Source: JAZDPK01 sp043797615 | GTDB taxonomy: Bacteria > Patescibacteriota > Patescibacteriia > UBA11705 > JABHMO01 | Assembly (NCBI GenBank): GCA_043797615.1 | Contig: JAZDPK010000011.1 | Location: forward strand, 1-17,411 | Length of the DNA stretch: 17,411 nt | Reading direction: 5' to 3' | In this document: positions 1 to 5,879 of the stretch, one piece after another | How positions within the stretch are numbered: position 1 is the first letter of the stretch | Layout: every line of letters starts with the position of its first letter | Made by a program: the position numbers and the translations under genes | The notes under the pieces: generated by a model | Told to the model about the DNA's origin: nothing | Database searches by the model: none | What the model saw: only the letters and a program-made list of their open reading frames with translations

Positions 1-1
1 G

Positions 2-1345
2 CTGTTCCGCGTGTCGCATTTTATTTTTTTCGTGAACATTTCCTATTTCAAATATAAAAAAACCATCGGCGTAAATTGGTTTGCCAAAGTGCAGACTATT
101 GCCGATTGGCAGCGCATTTACCACATCGTTTATCTGCCGACCGCCGGCGAGCCGATCGAAGTGTTGCGCGCCACGATTCAGAGCTTGTGCGCCAGCGCCT
201 ATCCGTTGAACAAGATGATCGTTGTTTTGGGCGGTGAAGCGCGGTTGGAAAGCGATTTTCTGCCGAAGGCCGAGCAGATCAAAAAAGAATTCGCTGAAAA
301 GTTTTTTCGCTTGCTGATTACCGTTCATCCGGACGGCTTGGTCGGCGAAATGAAAGGCAAGGGCGCGAACGCGAATTGGATGGGGCACCGGTCGCAAGAA
401 ATGATCGATGAATTGAAAATCCCGTACGATGATTTAATCGTGTCGTATTTCGATTCGGACACTTGCGTTCACAAACAGTATTTTTCATACCTCGCGTATT
501 TATATCTGACGAATCCGAACCCGACGCGCGCTTCATACCAGCCGGCCGTGCTGTACAACAACAACATCTGGGACGCGCCGGCGGCCATGCGCGTAACCGC
601 GTTCGGCACGATTTTCTGGCTGCTCACGGAATTGATCCGGCCGGAGCGCATGTACACTTTTTCGTCGCACAGCATGAGCTTCCGCGCCTTGGTGGACGTC
701 GGATTCTGGGAGAAAACGATCGTCACCGACGACTCGCGTATATTCTTGCAATGCTTTTTCCGCTACAACGGCGATTACCGCGTCCTGCCGATGTACATTC
801 CGGTTTCAATGGACACGGTCAAGGACAAGAGCTATTGGAAAAGCTTTAAAAATTTGTACAAGCAGCAGCGACGCTGGGCCTGGGGCGTGGAGCATTTTCC
901 GTACATGATGGAAAATTTCCGCAATAATAAAATGATTCCGTGGTACAAAAAAATAAAATACACATGGAACTTGGTCGAAGGCATGTATTCGTGGGCCACC
1001 GCACCGATTTTAATCTTCATTCTCGGCCGCTTGCCGCTCTATGTGGCGGGGCACGGGAATGATTCTTCGTCGGTTATCGTGCAGAACGCGCCGTTCGTGC
1101 TCGAGTGGCTGATGACTTTCGCCATGGCCGGCATCTTCGTGTCGGCGATCATCAGCATGCTGCTTCTGCCCCAGCGTCCGGCGCATTACAACAAATGGAA
1201 ATACGCCGTAATGCTTCTGCAGTGGATTCTTTTGCCGGTCACTTTGATCTTGTTCGGCTCGCTGCCGGCGATCGACGCGCAGACGCGGCTGATGCTCGGG
1301 AAAAAGTATCATTTGGGATTTTTCATCACACCCAAAATCAGATAA
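2..1345 (+). CDS. Membrane-bound processive glycosyltransferase family 2 (5' partial)
   Basis: This is a cellulose-synthase-like GT2 enzyme that would transfer sugars from a nucleotide-sugar at the cytoplasmic face of the membrane, probably for a surface polysaccharide. The frame is open to the window edge (Leu-Phe-Arg precede the GTG at 11), so the N-terminus and any N-terminal membrane segments are probably missing. Counting from that GTG, it shows the processive GT2 signature: FDSD near residues 147-150 (DxD, metal and donor binding), TDD at 239-241 (acceptor/catalytic region) and QQRRW at 285-289. Three hydrophobic segments follow at about 331-346, 363-386 and 398-418, as expected for an inner-membrane synthase. 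Two soluble GT2 genes lie downstream, which fits a glycan-assembly locus. Family assignment is firm; the sugar and the product cannot be read from the sequence. Confidence 0.88.
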   Translation: MFRVSHFIFFVNISYFKYKKTIGVNWFAKVQTIADWQRIYHIVYLPTAGEPIEVLRATIQSLCASAYPLNKMIVVLGGEARLESDFLPKAEQIKKEFAEKFFRLLITVHPDGLVGEMKGKGANANWMGHRSQEMIDELKIPYDDLIVSYFDSDTCVHKQYFSYLAYLYLTNPNPTRASYQPAVLYNNNIWDAPAAMRVTAFGTIFWLLTELIRPERMYTFSSHSMSFRALVDVGFWEKTIVTDDSRIFLQCFFRYNGDYRVLPMYIPVSMDTVKDKSYWKSFKNLYKQQRRWAWGVEHFPYMMENFRNNKMIPWYKKIKYTWNLVEGMYSWATAPILIFILGRLPLYVAGHGNDSSSVIVQNAPFVLEWLMTFAMAGIFVSAIISMLLLPQRPAHYNKWKYAVMLLQWILLPVTLILFGSLPAIDAQTRLMLGKKYHLGFFITPKIR

Positions 1346-1362
1346 ATGCAAAAAGCAAAGTC

Positions 1363-1400
1363 AGTGCAGCGCAGTCGTGCCGACAGGCTGCACTGCGCTG
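1363..1400. repeat. Inverted repeat with two alternative stems
   Basis: Just after the first glycosyltransferase, CAGCGCAG (1367-1374) is complementary to CTGCGCTG (1393-1400), with an inner GCC-GACA-GGC hairpin. Alternatively AGTGCAG (1363-1369) pairs with CTGCACT (1388-1394). No T-tract follows on the + strand, so it is not a canonical intrinsic terminator. It sits among AATGCAAAA repeats (about 1346-1437). It could be RNA 3'-end structure or a decayed repeat. Confidence 0.5.
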
Positions 1401-1448
1401 GCAAAATGCAAAAAAAAGTAAAATTTTAAAATGCAAAATTTAAAAAGA

Positions 1449-1474
1449 GGGGAAAGAGGGCTAAAGGAGATAGG
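1449..1474 (+). repeat. Orphan half of the long-stem terminator family
   Basis: This purine-rich stretch contains GGCTAAAGGAGATA (1459-1472 region). That core is found as the left arm of the stem-loop at 3949-4035 (GGCTAAAGAGGATA) and, in reverse complement, as the right arm at 12326-12351. No complementary right arm or T-tract is visible before the next gene, so this copy looks like a remnant. Confidence 0.5.
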
Positions 1475-1492
1475 CTGGCATATTTAAATGAT

Positions 1493-1498
1493 TATAAT
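1493..1498 (+). promoter_or_regulatory. Possible -10 box of the second glycosyltransferase
   Basis: A perfect TATAAT hexamer lies 63 nt before the ATG at 1562. No convincing -35 box is present 16-18 nt upstream, so this is only a weak prediction in an A+T-rich spacer. A transcript from here would carry the octamer repeats at 1507-1538 in its leader. Confidence 0.3.
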
Positions 1499-1506
1499 TA
1501 CTTTGT

Positions 1507-1538
1507 AATAAACTAATCAACCAATAAACTAGTAAACT
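1507..1538 (+). repeat. 8-nt tandem repeat (AATAAACT-type) upstream of a GT gene
   Basis: Four consecutive 8-nt units, AATAAACT, AATCAACC, AATAAACT and AGTAAACT, end 23 nt before the start codon at 1562. A related array of CAATAAAN units precedes thrS at 13575-13614. Neither gene has a visible Shine-Dalgarno sequence. Confidence 0.6.
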
Positions 1539-1561
1539 TTAAAGCATTACATTAAGATAAT

Positions 1562-2551
1562 ATGAGTAAAGTTTCCATCAATCTAATCACTTGGAACGGC
1601 GAACGGTACATTGAGAATTGTCTCCGTTCTGTTTTAAATCAGACGTTCAAGGATTTTTCAATGATAATAATCGACAACGGCTCGGCCGATCAAACCGTGG
1701 AAATAATCAACGAACGCTTTCCGCAGTTCCGCGTCATCAAGCACAGGGAAAACATCGGTTTTGTCAAAGCGCACAATCAGGCGATCCATTGGTCAAAGTC
1801 GGATTATGTTTTGTGTTTGAATCAGGACACGGCGCTTGAACCGGATTTTTTGCAAGCGCTGGTCGATTTTCTGGACAGCCATCCGCTCTGCGGCAGCGCG
1901 ACCGGCAAGATTTTAAGGTTGCAGGACGACCTGGAAACGAAATACGTGGATTCGCTCGGCATAAAAATATATAAAAATTACCGCGTGTCCGACTTGGGAA
2001 GCGGGGAAGTGGATTCCGGCCAGTACGACAATTCGGAAGAGATTTTCGGCGTGTCCGGGGCGTTGCCTTTTTACCGCCGCAAAGCGCTGGAGGAAACGAT
2101 GTACCAGCAGGAATATTTCGACGAAGATTTTTTCAGCTACAAGGAAGATGCGGATCTGGCGCATCGACTGCGCCGGGCCGGCTGGAATTCCTGGCGCGTG
2201 GCCCAGGCGGTGGCTTACCATGACCGGACAGTGTCCTGCCCGAGCGAAAAGATCACGAAAATCCAGATCGCGAAAAACCGAAAAAGAAAATCGAAGTTCG
2301 CGAATTTCTATTCATACCGCAACCATATTTATTTCATCATGAAAAACCTGCCGAAATTCAATTTCAAGTTTTTCTGGCCGGTGTTCTGGTATGAGTTCGT
2401 CAAACTCGGTTATGTCGTTATTCTTGAAACCGGCAATCTGCGGGCGTGGAAAGACATATTTCGAAATTGGAAAAAAATGATGTTTAAAAGGAAATTAATT
2501 CAAAAGAATTCGAAGGTTTCCGACGAAGAAATGGCAAAGTGGCTTAGTTAG
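1562..2551 (+). CDS. GT2 glycosyltransferase (rhamnosyltransferase-like)
   Basis: This is a soluble or membrane-associated family 2 glycosyltransferase of the class often annotated as rhamnosyltransferase or dTDP-sugar transferase. The 329-residue protein opens with the GT-A nucleotide-binding fold (VSINLITWNGERYIENCL). It continues with IDNGSADQT (37-45, base/ribose binding), NQDT (87-90, in the DxD position), GVSGALPFYRR (163-173) and the acceptor-side motif FFSYKEDADLAHRLRRAGW (190-208). A hydrophobic, aromatic stretch at about 268-289 and a basic tail may hold it at the membrane. There is no Shine-Dalgarno sequence; the ATG at 1562 is the natural start because the fold begins there. Its stop is immediately followed by the inverted-repeat cassette, beyond which lies a second soluble GT2. 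Donor and acceptor are unknown. Confidence 0.9.
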   Translation: MSKVSINLITWNGERYIENCLRSVLNQTFKDFSMIIIDNGSADQTVEIINERFPQFRVIKHRENIGFVKAHNQAIHWSKSDYVLCLNQDTALEPDFLQALVDFLDSHPLCGSATGKILRLQDDLETKYVDSLGIKIYKNYRVSDLGSGEVDSGQYDNSEEIFGVSGALPFYRRKALEETMYQQEYFDEDFFSYKEDADLAHRLRRAGWNSWRVAQAVAYHDRTVSCPSEKITKIQIAKNRKRKSKFANFYSYRNHIYFIMKNLPKFNFKFFWPVFWYEFVKLGYVVILETGNLRAWKDIFRNWKKMMFKRKLIQKNSKVSDEEMAKWLS

Positions 2552-2594
2552 GTTACGAATTACGAATCTCTACGTATATACAAATATACAAATT
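2552..2594 (+). repeat. Left terminal inverted repeat of the GxxExxY cassette
   Basis: Positions 2552-2573 match the reverse complement of 3091-3101 plus 3058-3068 at 21 of 22 bases. Positions 2582-2594 match the reverse complement of 3045-3057 at 12 of 13. The left end has an extra 8 nt (2574-2581) not present on the right. Confidence 0.65.
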
Positions 2595-2626
2595 ATTACA
2601 AATTTATGATGTAAAATAAAAATCAT

Positions 2627-3019
2627 ATGGAAGGGGAACAACATAATAAAATAATTTACAAAGATCTCAGTTATGAAATAACGGGTGTTTTGTTTGATGT
2701 TTATAACCAATTGGGGCCGGGACTTCCAGAGAAAGTTTATCAAAATGCGTTGGAAATCGCTTTTCAAAAAAAGAAGTGGCAATTCGAAGCGCAATTGTAC
2801 AGCCCGTTGGAATATGATAATTACAAAGTCGGAAGTTGTTATTTGGATTTTTTGATAGAAAAAAAGATCGTATTGGAAATCAAAGTTAATAAAAGGTTTA
2901 CCAAACAAGATTTTAATCAAATAAAAAAATATCTGAAAACGACTGGAATAAAATTAGGAATCTTGGCCACCTTTGCCGATCAAGGAGTGAAATTCACCAG
3001 AGTTCTCAATCTTTATTAG
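2627..3019 (+). CDS. GxxExxY protein (PD-(D/E)XK nuclease-like fold)
   Basis: This is a small protein of the GxxExxY family (PDDEXK_3-type), placed in the PD-(D/E)XK nuclease superfamily; the cellular role is not established. The signature is GLPEKVY at residues 32-38 of 130. A nuclease-like core follows: Asp74 (CYLDFLI), then LEIKV with Glu84 and Lys86, giving D-x9-E-x-K, and a Gln in FNQIKKYL (98). Length is typical of the family. There is no Shine-Dalgarno sequence. A weak TAAAAT box (2612-2617) lies only 9 nt before the ATG, so a very short or absent leader is possible. It lies inside an inverted-repeat-bounded interval between glycosyltransferase genes, with no functional link to them, which suggests it arrived as a unit. 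Confidence 0.9.
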   Translation: MEGEQHNKIIYKDLSYEITGVLFDVYNQLGPGLPEKVYQNALEIAFQKKKWQFEAQLYSPLEYDNYKVGSCYLDFLIEKKIVLEIKVNKRFTKQDFNQIKKYLKTTGIKLGILATFADQGVKFTRVLNLY

Positions 3020-3044
3020 TTTTGATTTGTATGTTTTATACGTA

Positions 3045-3101
3045 AATTCGTATATTTGTAGAGATTTGTCCCGAAGGGATCCCTTCGGGATAATTCGTAA
3101 C
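3045..3101 (-). repeat. Right terminal inverted repeat of the GxxExxY cassette
   Basis: Reading the minus strand from 3101, this terminus reproduces the left one (GTTACGAATTA, then CAAATCTCTAC, then AAATATAC). It is interrupted after the first 11 bases by a 22-bp perfect palindrome (3069-3090) that the left end lacks. Confidence 0.65.
3069..3090. repeat. 22-bp perfect palindrome inside the right inverted repeat
   Basis: The half-site TCCCGAAGGGA (3069-3079) is followed directly by its exact reverse complement (3080-3090), centred on GGATCC. The two flanks join without loss to match the left terminus, so the palindrome reads as a clean insertion. No T-run follows on either side, so it is unlikely to be a simple terminator. 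It lies 25 nt before the downstream GT start. Confidence 0.85.
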
Positions 3102-3115
3102 GAAATAAATGGCAT

Positions 3116-3916
3116 ATGGAATTATCAATAATAATCCTGAATTATAAATCCCGCGGCTTGGTCAAGAATTGCCTCAAGTCCGTTTTGGAATCGGAAATCG
3201 ATTTTCCGCATGAAATCATCGTCGTCGACAACAATTCCGACGACGGCGTGGAAAATCTTTTGAAAGAAAATTTCCCGCAAGTGAAATTATTCAAAATGGA
3301 AAAGAACGTCGGCATGGGCGCAGGCAATAACATTGGAATTAAAAACGCGAGCGGCCGCCACATTCTGATTTTAAACCCGGACATTTTTTTGTTCGCCGAC
3401 ACGATCAAAAAAATTTATCATTACGTCAAAGACAGGAGCGACGTCGGCCTGGTCGGTCCGCGCTTGTTAAATCCGGATCGAACATTGCAGCACACGTGCT
3501 ACGCTTTTCATAAATTCTGGACGCCGCTGTTCCGCCGCACGCCGCTCGGCAGATTTTCTTTCGCGGAGAATGAGTTAAATCGATTTTTAATGACTGATTG
3601 GGATCACAACACCAACCGCCCGGTGGATTGGATTCAAGGTTCGTGCGTTTTAATCCCGAAAAAAGTTTTGGACGAAGTCGGATTATTCGACGAGCGGTTC
3701 TTCATGTATTTCGAAGACACGGATCTGTGCCGGCGCATAATCAACGCCGGATATAAAAATATTTATCTGGCGGATTCGGAAGCGATCCATTTCCACGGGC
3801 GCCAGTCGGCGGAAGGCGGATATTTCAAATTTTTGTTTAATAAGTTGACGAGGATACATATTATCAGCTGGATAAAATACATGGTGAAGTGGAAAGGGCA
3901 GAACAGGGCAAAATAA
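3116..3916 (+). CDS. GT2 glycosyltransferase
   Basis: A second soluble GT2 enzyme of the same broad subfamily as the gene at 1562, shorter at 266 residues. Visible motifs are VDNNSDD (37-43), LNPDI (86-90, DxD position), GSCVLIPK (175-182) and the acceptor-side MYFEDTDLCRRI (197-208), followed by HFH (225-227), common in this subfamily. The C-terminus is basic with a short amphipathic stretch (WIKYMVKW) but no membrane span. It was probably transcribed with the upstream GT before the cassette at 2552-3101 separated them. No Shine-Dalgarno sequence is seen; the ATG at 3116 puts the GT-A fold at residue 1. It probably adds one sugar to a lipid-linked or surface glycan; donor and acceptor are not readable. 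Confidence 0.9.
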   Translation: MELSIIILNYKSRGLVKNCLKSVLESEIDFPHEIIVVDNNSDDGVENLLKENFPQVKLFKMEKNVGMGAGNNIGIKNASGRHILILNPDIFLFADTIKKIYHYVKDRSDVGLVGPRLLNPDRTLQHTCYAFHKFWTPLFRRTPLGRFSFAENELNRFLMTDWDHNTNRPVDWIQGSCVLIPKKVLDEVGLFDERFFMYFEDTDLCRRIINAGYKNIYLADSEAIHFHGRQSAEGGYFKFLFNKLTRIHIISWIKYMVKWKGQNRAK

Positions 3917-3948
3917 GGCGGAAAGGAAGAAGAGGGCGAAGAAGGTTT

Positions 3949-4035
3949 GAGAAGGCATAAGAAGGCTAAAGAGGATATGCAAGAGTTAATTTTCAAGACT
4001 ATCTTCTTTAGCCATCTTTCCCTTCTTGTTTTTTT
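3949..4035 (+). terminator. Long-stem intrinsic terminator (repeat family)
   Basis: The left arm at 3949-3977 (core GGCTAAAGAGGATA) pairs with the right arm at 4000-4028 (core TATCTTCTTTAGCC), 16 of 18 matching in the inner part. The loop is 3978-3999, and seven T follow at 4029-4035. It closes the glycosyltransferase block. Related stem-loops occur at 5763-5852 and 12251-12358. Confidence 0.65.
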
Positions 4036-4087
4036 ATTGATTAAACTGAATTATTGGCTAGTTATAGTGAAAATTCAATTTCCGCGG

Positions 4088-4116
4088 TTGACAAATATCA
4101 GCCGATTTGCTATTAT
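4088..4116 (+). promoter_or_regulatory. Strong sigma-70-type promoter
   Basis: A perfect TTGACA (4088-4093), a 17-bp spacer and TATTAT (4111-4116) make this the best promoter match in the window. The predicted transcription start is near 4123, giving a leader of about 245 nt before the gene at 4368. It lies 52 nt downstream of the preceding terminator's T-tract, so the following two genes form an independent unit. Confidence 0.75.
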
Positions 4117-4124
4117 GAAAAGTC

Positions 4125-4208
4125 TAGCTGGCAATATCGCCGGCTACTAACCCCATCGCGTTGAGGCCTAGAAAACCTAAGAGCCTGGCTGGAAAGTTCA
4201 TTTGAGCT
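4125..4208 (+). ncRNA. Candidate structured 5' leader RNA
   Basis: Starting at the predicted transcript 5' end, three hairpins follow one another. TAGCTGGC pairs with GCCGGCTA around AATATC (4125-4146, 8 bp with one G-U). AGGCCTAG pairs with CTAAGAGCCT around AAAAC (4164-4186, two bulged A). AGTTC pairs with GAGCT around ATTT (4195-4208). A weaker CTAAC/GTTGAG stem could form at 4147-4165. I recognise no known riboswitch class. The function (attenuator, ligand sensor or translation control) is inference. Confidence 0.4.
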
Positions 4209-4259
4209 ACAAAATTTAGAATTTAGAGCGAAAATTATGAAAAATGAGGAGGTTTAATT

Positions 4260-4286
4260 GTGATTAAGCCGACGAGTTTTGAATAA
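4260..4286 (+). CDS. Possible 8-residue leader peptide
   Basis: A GTG codon preceded by AGGAGG (4247-4252) at a 7-nt spacing opens a reading frame encoding MIKPTSFE before TAA. It lies within the untranslated leader of the gene at 4368, 81 nt before that gene's start. The strong ribosome-binding site is the only evidence, and the peptide has no run of one amino acid typical of attenuation. A six-codon ATG frame at 4237-4257 overlaps the same AGGAGG. Confidence 0.25.
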   Translation: MIKPTSFE

Positions 4287-4367
4287 TTTGCAGCAAAAAT
4301 TATAAATTTTTAGCCAAATACGAACTTTTTAGGCAGGCTCTGTAGCGCGCGACTGTAGGAGGTTGTC

Positions 4368-5378
4368 ATGGGAAAAGCTCTTTTCAAATTAACTTACGAA
4401 CAATTGAAAGAAAACTTCGTGCGCAACCGATTCGGCGAACAAGAGTATTATGAAAAGGAAGATATCGAGGAATGGCTTGCCGCCCAGCGCAAAGCCGACC
4501 GGCCGGAGCTGGAAGAAAACGGCGACGGCATGTGGAACCATTATCTTTCGAAATTGGCCATGTCCAACGTGTTCGATGAAGCGTGGCTGTTTGATTGTAT
4601 GTTCAAATTCGCTTCGAGCGCGGAGTCGATCCTTGAACAAGGATACGGCGAATCGGAAGATCAGCTGAAGCTGGTTCAACGGATCAAACCGTTGCTCAGC
4701 GTCCTTCATTCATCCAAAAGAGTCGCGGAAATTTTTTACTGCCATTCTTTAGGAGTGATTGTCTTTATTCCCGTTCCTGCCGAAATGGCATTCATGGGAA
4801 TTCAAGAGAATATCACCGATCAAACGCATGTAGCTTTGAAACCGTTCGGCGAAAATCCCGGAGCTGATTCATTTCAGCTCTTCGACGCCATCTTTGCCAC
4901 CTGGCTGCGCGGCTTAGCGAAAGCCAAGGAAGCCCGCGATTTCCTGTGCGATCTTTTGGCCGCCGATGTCGCCAAGACGCGCGCCGAAGCGGAAAAGGAT
5001 TTCGACGAAGCCGTGGCGGTGTCGGAAGACGGGAAGAAGATTGTGAAGGCGCATCAGGTCGTGGTATATGATCAGAATAAGCCCCATGAAGTGATAAGAT
5101 TCCACGGCGAAAATTTTCGTGCGAGAAAAATACTGCGGCTCAAAAAGATCATTCGCGATGAAAAAAAATTTATGATGAGCGATGAAAGAACTATAGAGAA
5201 CATATTGCGTTATTTGCGCTACAATTCGAATGGTCCTTTGTCAACATTGATAGTTCGACAGATTTTTGCGAAATTGAAATTCAATAAAGATGCAAACGAC
5301 TCAACGACCATTCTGTTCGCGGAAATTAATAATTGTCCCGATCCGCTTCCCGAAGGCGGCGAGAGAATCATTTTTTAA
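4368..5378 (+). CDS. Hypothetical protein, 336 residues
   Basis: I do not recognise this protein. It appears cytoplasmic: no signal peptide and no clear membrane segment. Short hydrophobic strands such as LGVIVFIPVPAEMAFMG (128-144) look like buried core, and a charged helical stretch lies at about 182-222. The C-terminal third is basic (RARKILRLKKIIRDEKK, 251-267) and continues into helical TIENILRYLRYN and LSTLIVRQIFAKLKF, which could be a nucleic-acid-binding helical domain, but no named fold is evident. The start is well supported by AGGAGG (4357-4362) 5 nt before the ATG, unlike most genes in the window. It is the first gene of a two-gene unit with its own promoter, long leader and terminator. 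Confidence 0.75.
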   Translation: MGKALFKLTYEQLKENFVRNRFGEQEYYEKEDIEEWLAAQRKADRPELEENGDGMWNHYLSKLAMSNVFDEAWLFDCMFKFASSAESILEQGYGESEDQLKLVQRIKPLLSVLHSSKRVAEIFYCHSLGVIVFIPVPAEMAFMGIQENITDQTHVALKPFGENPGADSFQLFDAIFATWLRGLAKAKEARDFLCDLLAADVAKTRAEAEKDFDEAVAVSEDGKKIVKAHQVVVYDQNKPHEVIRFHGENFRARKILRLKKIIRDEKKFMMSDERTIENILRYLRYNSNGPLSTLIVRQIFAKLKFNKDANDSTTILFAEINNCPDPLPEGGERIIF

Positions 5379-5411
5379 CGCGATAAACCAACTTCCAATA
5401 AGGAGTATAAC

Positions 5412-5702
5412 ATGGCACCGAAACAGAAAAATTTGCTCGTCAACACCAATGAAGATAATTGCGTGAAAGAGAATCATATTTGTTATTACACCAAGGAAGA
5501 ATCGAACAATGAAATAGTTCTCGTGGAAGTGGTTGAGCGATTATACAGACATCCGGAATGTCTGGAGTATGCCTTGATTCCGATTATTGAAACCAGAAAC
5601 GTGAGAAAATTGAAAAGAACGAACGCCGAAGCCGGCACGCTGGTGCTGATGGAAGCGAACCAGACCGCAGTCAGCTATCAGGAAAAGTTGAAGGGAAGTT
5701 AA
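5412..5702 (+). CDS. Hypothetical protein, 96 residues
   Basis: A small protein with no family I recognise. It is mixed acidic and basic, with three cysteines (17, 24, 50) not arranged as a zinc knuckle, and beta-rich stretches EIVLVEVVERLY (34-45) and LEYALIPIIETRNV (51-64). It follows the 336-residue gene by 33 nt and has its own AAGGAG (5400-5405) 6 nt before the ATG. An intrinsic terminator follows its stop codon by 10 nt. The pair is therefore probably co-expressed and could form a complex or a regulator/effector pair. A toxin-antitoxin pair is conceivable but nothing in either sequence shows it. Confidence 0.65.
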   Translation: MAPKQKNLLVNTNEDNCVKENHICYYTKEESNNEIVLVEVVERLYRHPECLEYALIPIIETRNVRKLKRTNAEAGTLVLMEANQTAVSYQEKLKGS

Positions 5703-5712
5703 TTTAATCATT

Positions 5713-5740
5713 AAGGCAGTGCCATCGCGCTCTGCCTTTT
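5713..5740 (+). terminator. Intrinsic terminator of the two-gene unit
   Basis: AAGGCAG (5713-5719) pairs with CTGCCTT (5732-5738) around a 12-nt loop, and TTTTAAAA overlaps and follows the stem. It lies 10 nt after the stop codon at 5702, ending the unit that starts at the 4088 promoter. Confidence 0.7.
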
Positions 5741-5762
5741 AAAATTAAAAAAAGGGGAACAT

Positions 5763-5852
5763 GGGGCAGAATAAGGCAGAACATGGCGAAGAGGCGAAAA
5801 AATCTTGGGTAAAGCCCTATTTGCCATTTATGGCCTTATACCGCCTTTTTTT
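5763..5852 (+). terminator. Second long-stem terminator (repeat family)
   Basis: The left arm at 5763-5795 (containing ATAAGGC and ATGGC) pairs imperfectly with the right arm at 5814-5845 (GCCAT, GCCTTAT), followed by seven T at 5846-5852. It shares its layout, and loosely its purine-rich arm sequence, with the stem-loops at 3949-4035 and 12251-12358. Coming right after another terminator, it would insulate the next promoter. Confidence 0.5.
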
Positions 5853-5864
5853 ATTTCTCAAAAA

Positions 5865-5873
5865 TGTTATAAT
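5865..5873 (+). promoter_or_regulatory. Extended -10 promoter abutting a start codon
   Basis: TGTTATAAT is a perfect extended -10 element (TG, one base, TATAAT at 5868-5873). It lies only 6 nt before the ATG at 5880, so transcription should begin at or next to that codon. No strong -35 is visible, as is common with extended -10 sites. Confidence 0.6.
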
Positions 5874-5879
5874 ACCACC

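Larger units (their letters stand above)
2552..3101. mobile_element. Candidate 550-bp cassette with terminal inverted repeats carrying a GxxExxY gene
   Basis: The whole interval between two glycosyltransferase genes is bounded by matching inverted termini that begin with GTTACGAATTA on each end. The left terminus starts 1 nt after the upstream stop codon, and the right terminus ends 14 nt before the downstream start codon. Removing it would leave the two GT genes about 15 nt apart, like an ordinary operon. No target-site duplication is evident and there is no transposase inside, so if it is mobile it must be moved in trans. The alternative is a gene flanked by paired transcriptional stem-loops. 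Confidence 0.5.

Noticed and set aside
3947..4150. 67-codon + strand frame with a hydrophobic middle
   Set aside because: It runs through a terminator stem-loop and the 4088 promoter, with no ribosome-binding site or recognisable domain.
4125..4208. Match to a known riboswitch (TPP, cobalamin, c-di-GMP, fluoride)
   Set aside because: I compared the leader by eye with the conserved cores I know and saw none of them, so I report only a generic structured leader.
4368..5702. Toxin-antitoxin system
   Set aside because: Size order and spacing allow it, but neither protein shows a toxin active site or an antitoxin DNA-binding motif I can identify.
5805..5879. Upstream in-frame start for the DUF4012 gene
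   Set aside because: The extension is encoded by the right arm of a terminator and the -10 box; the protein's membrane span and domain are complete from 5880.
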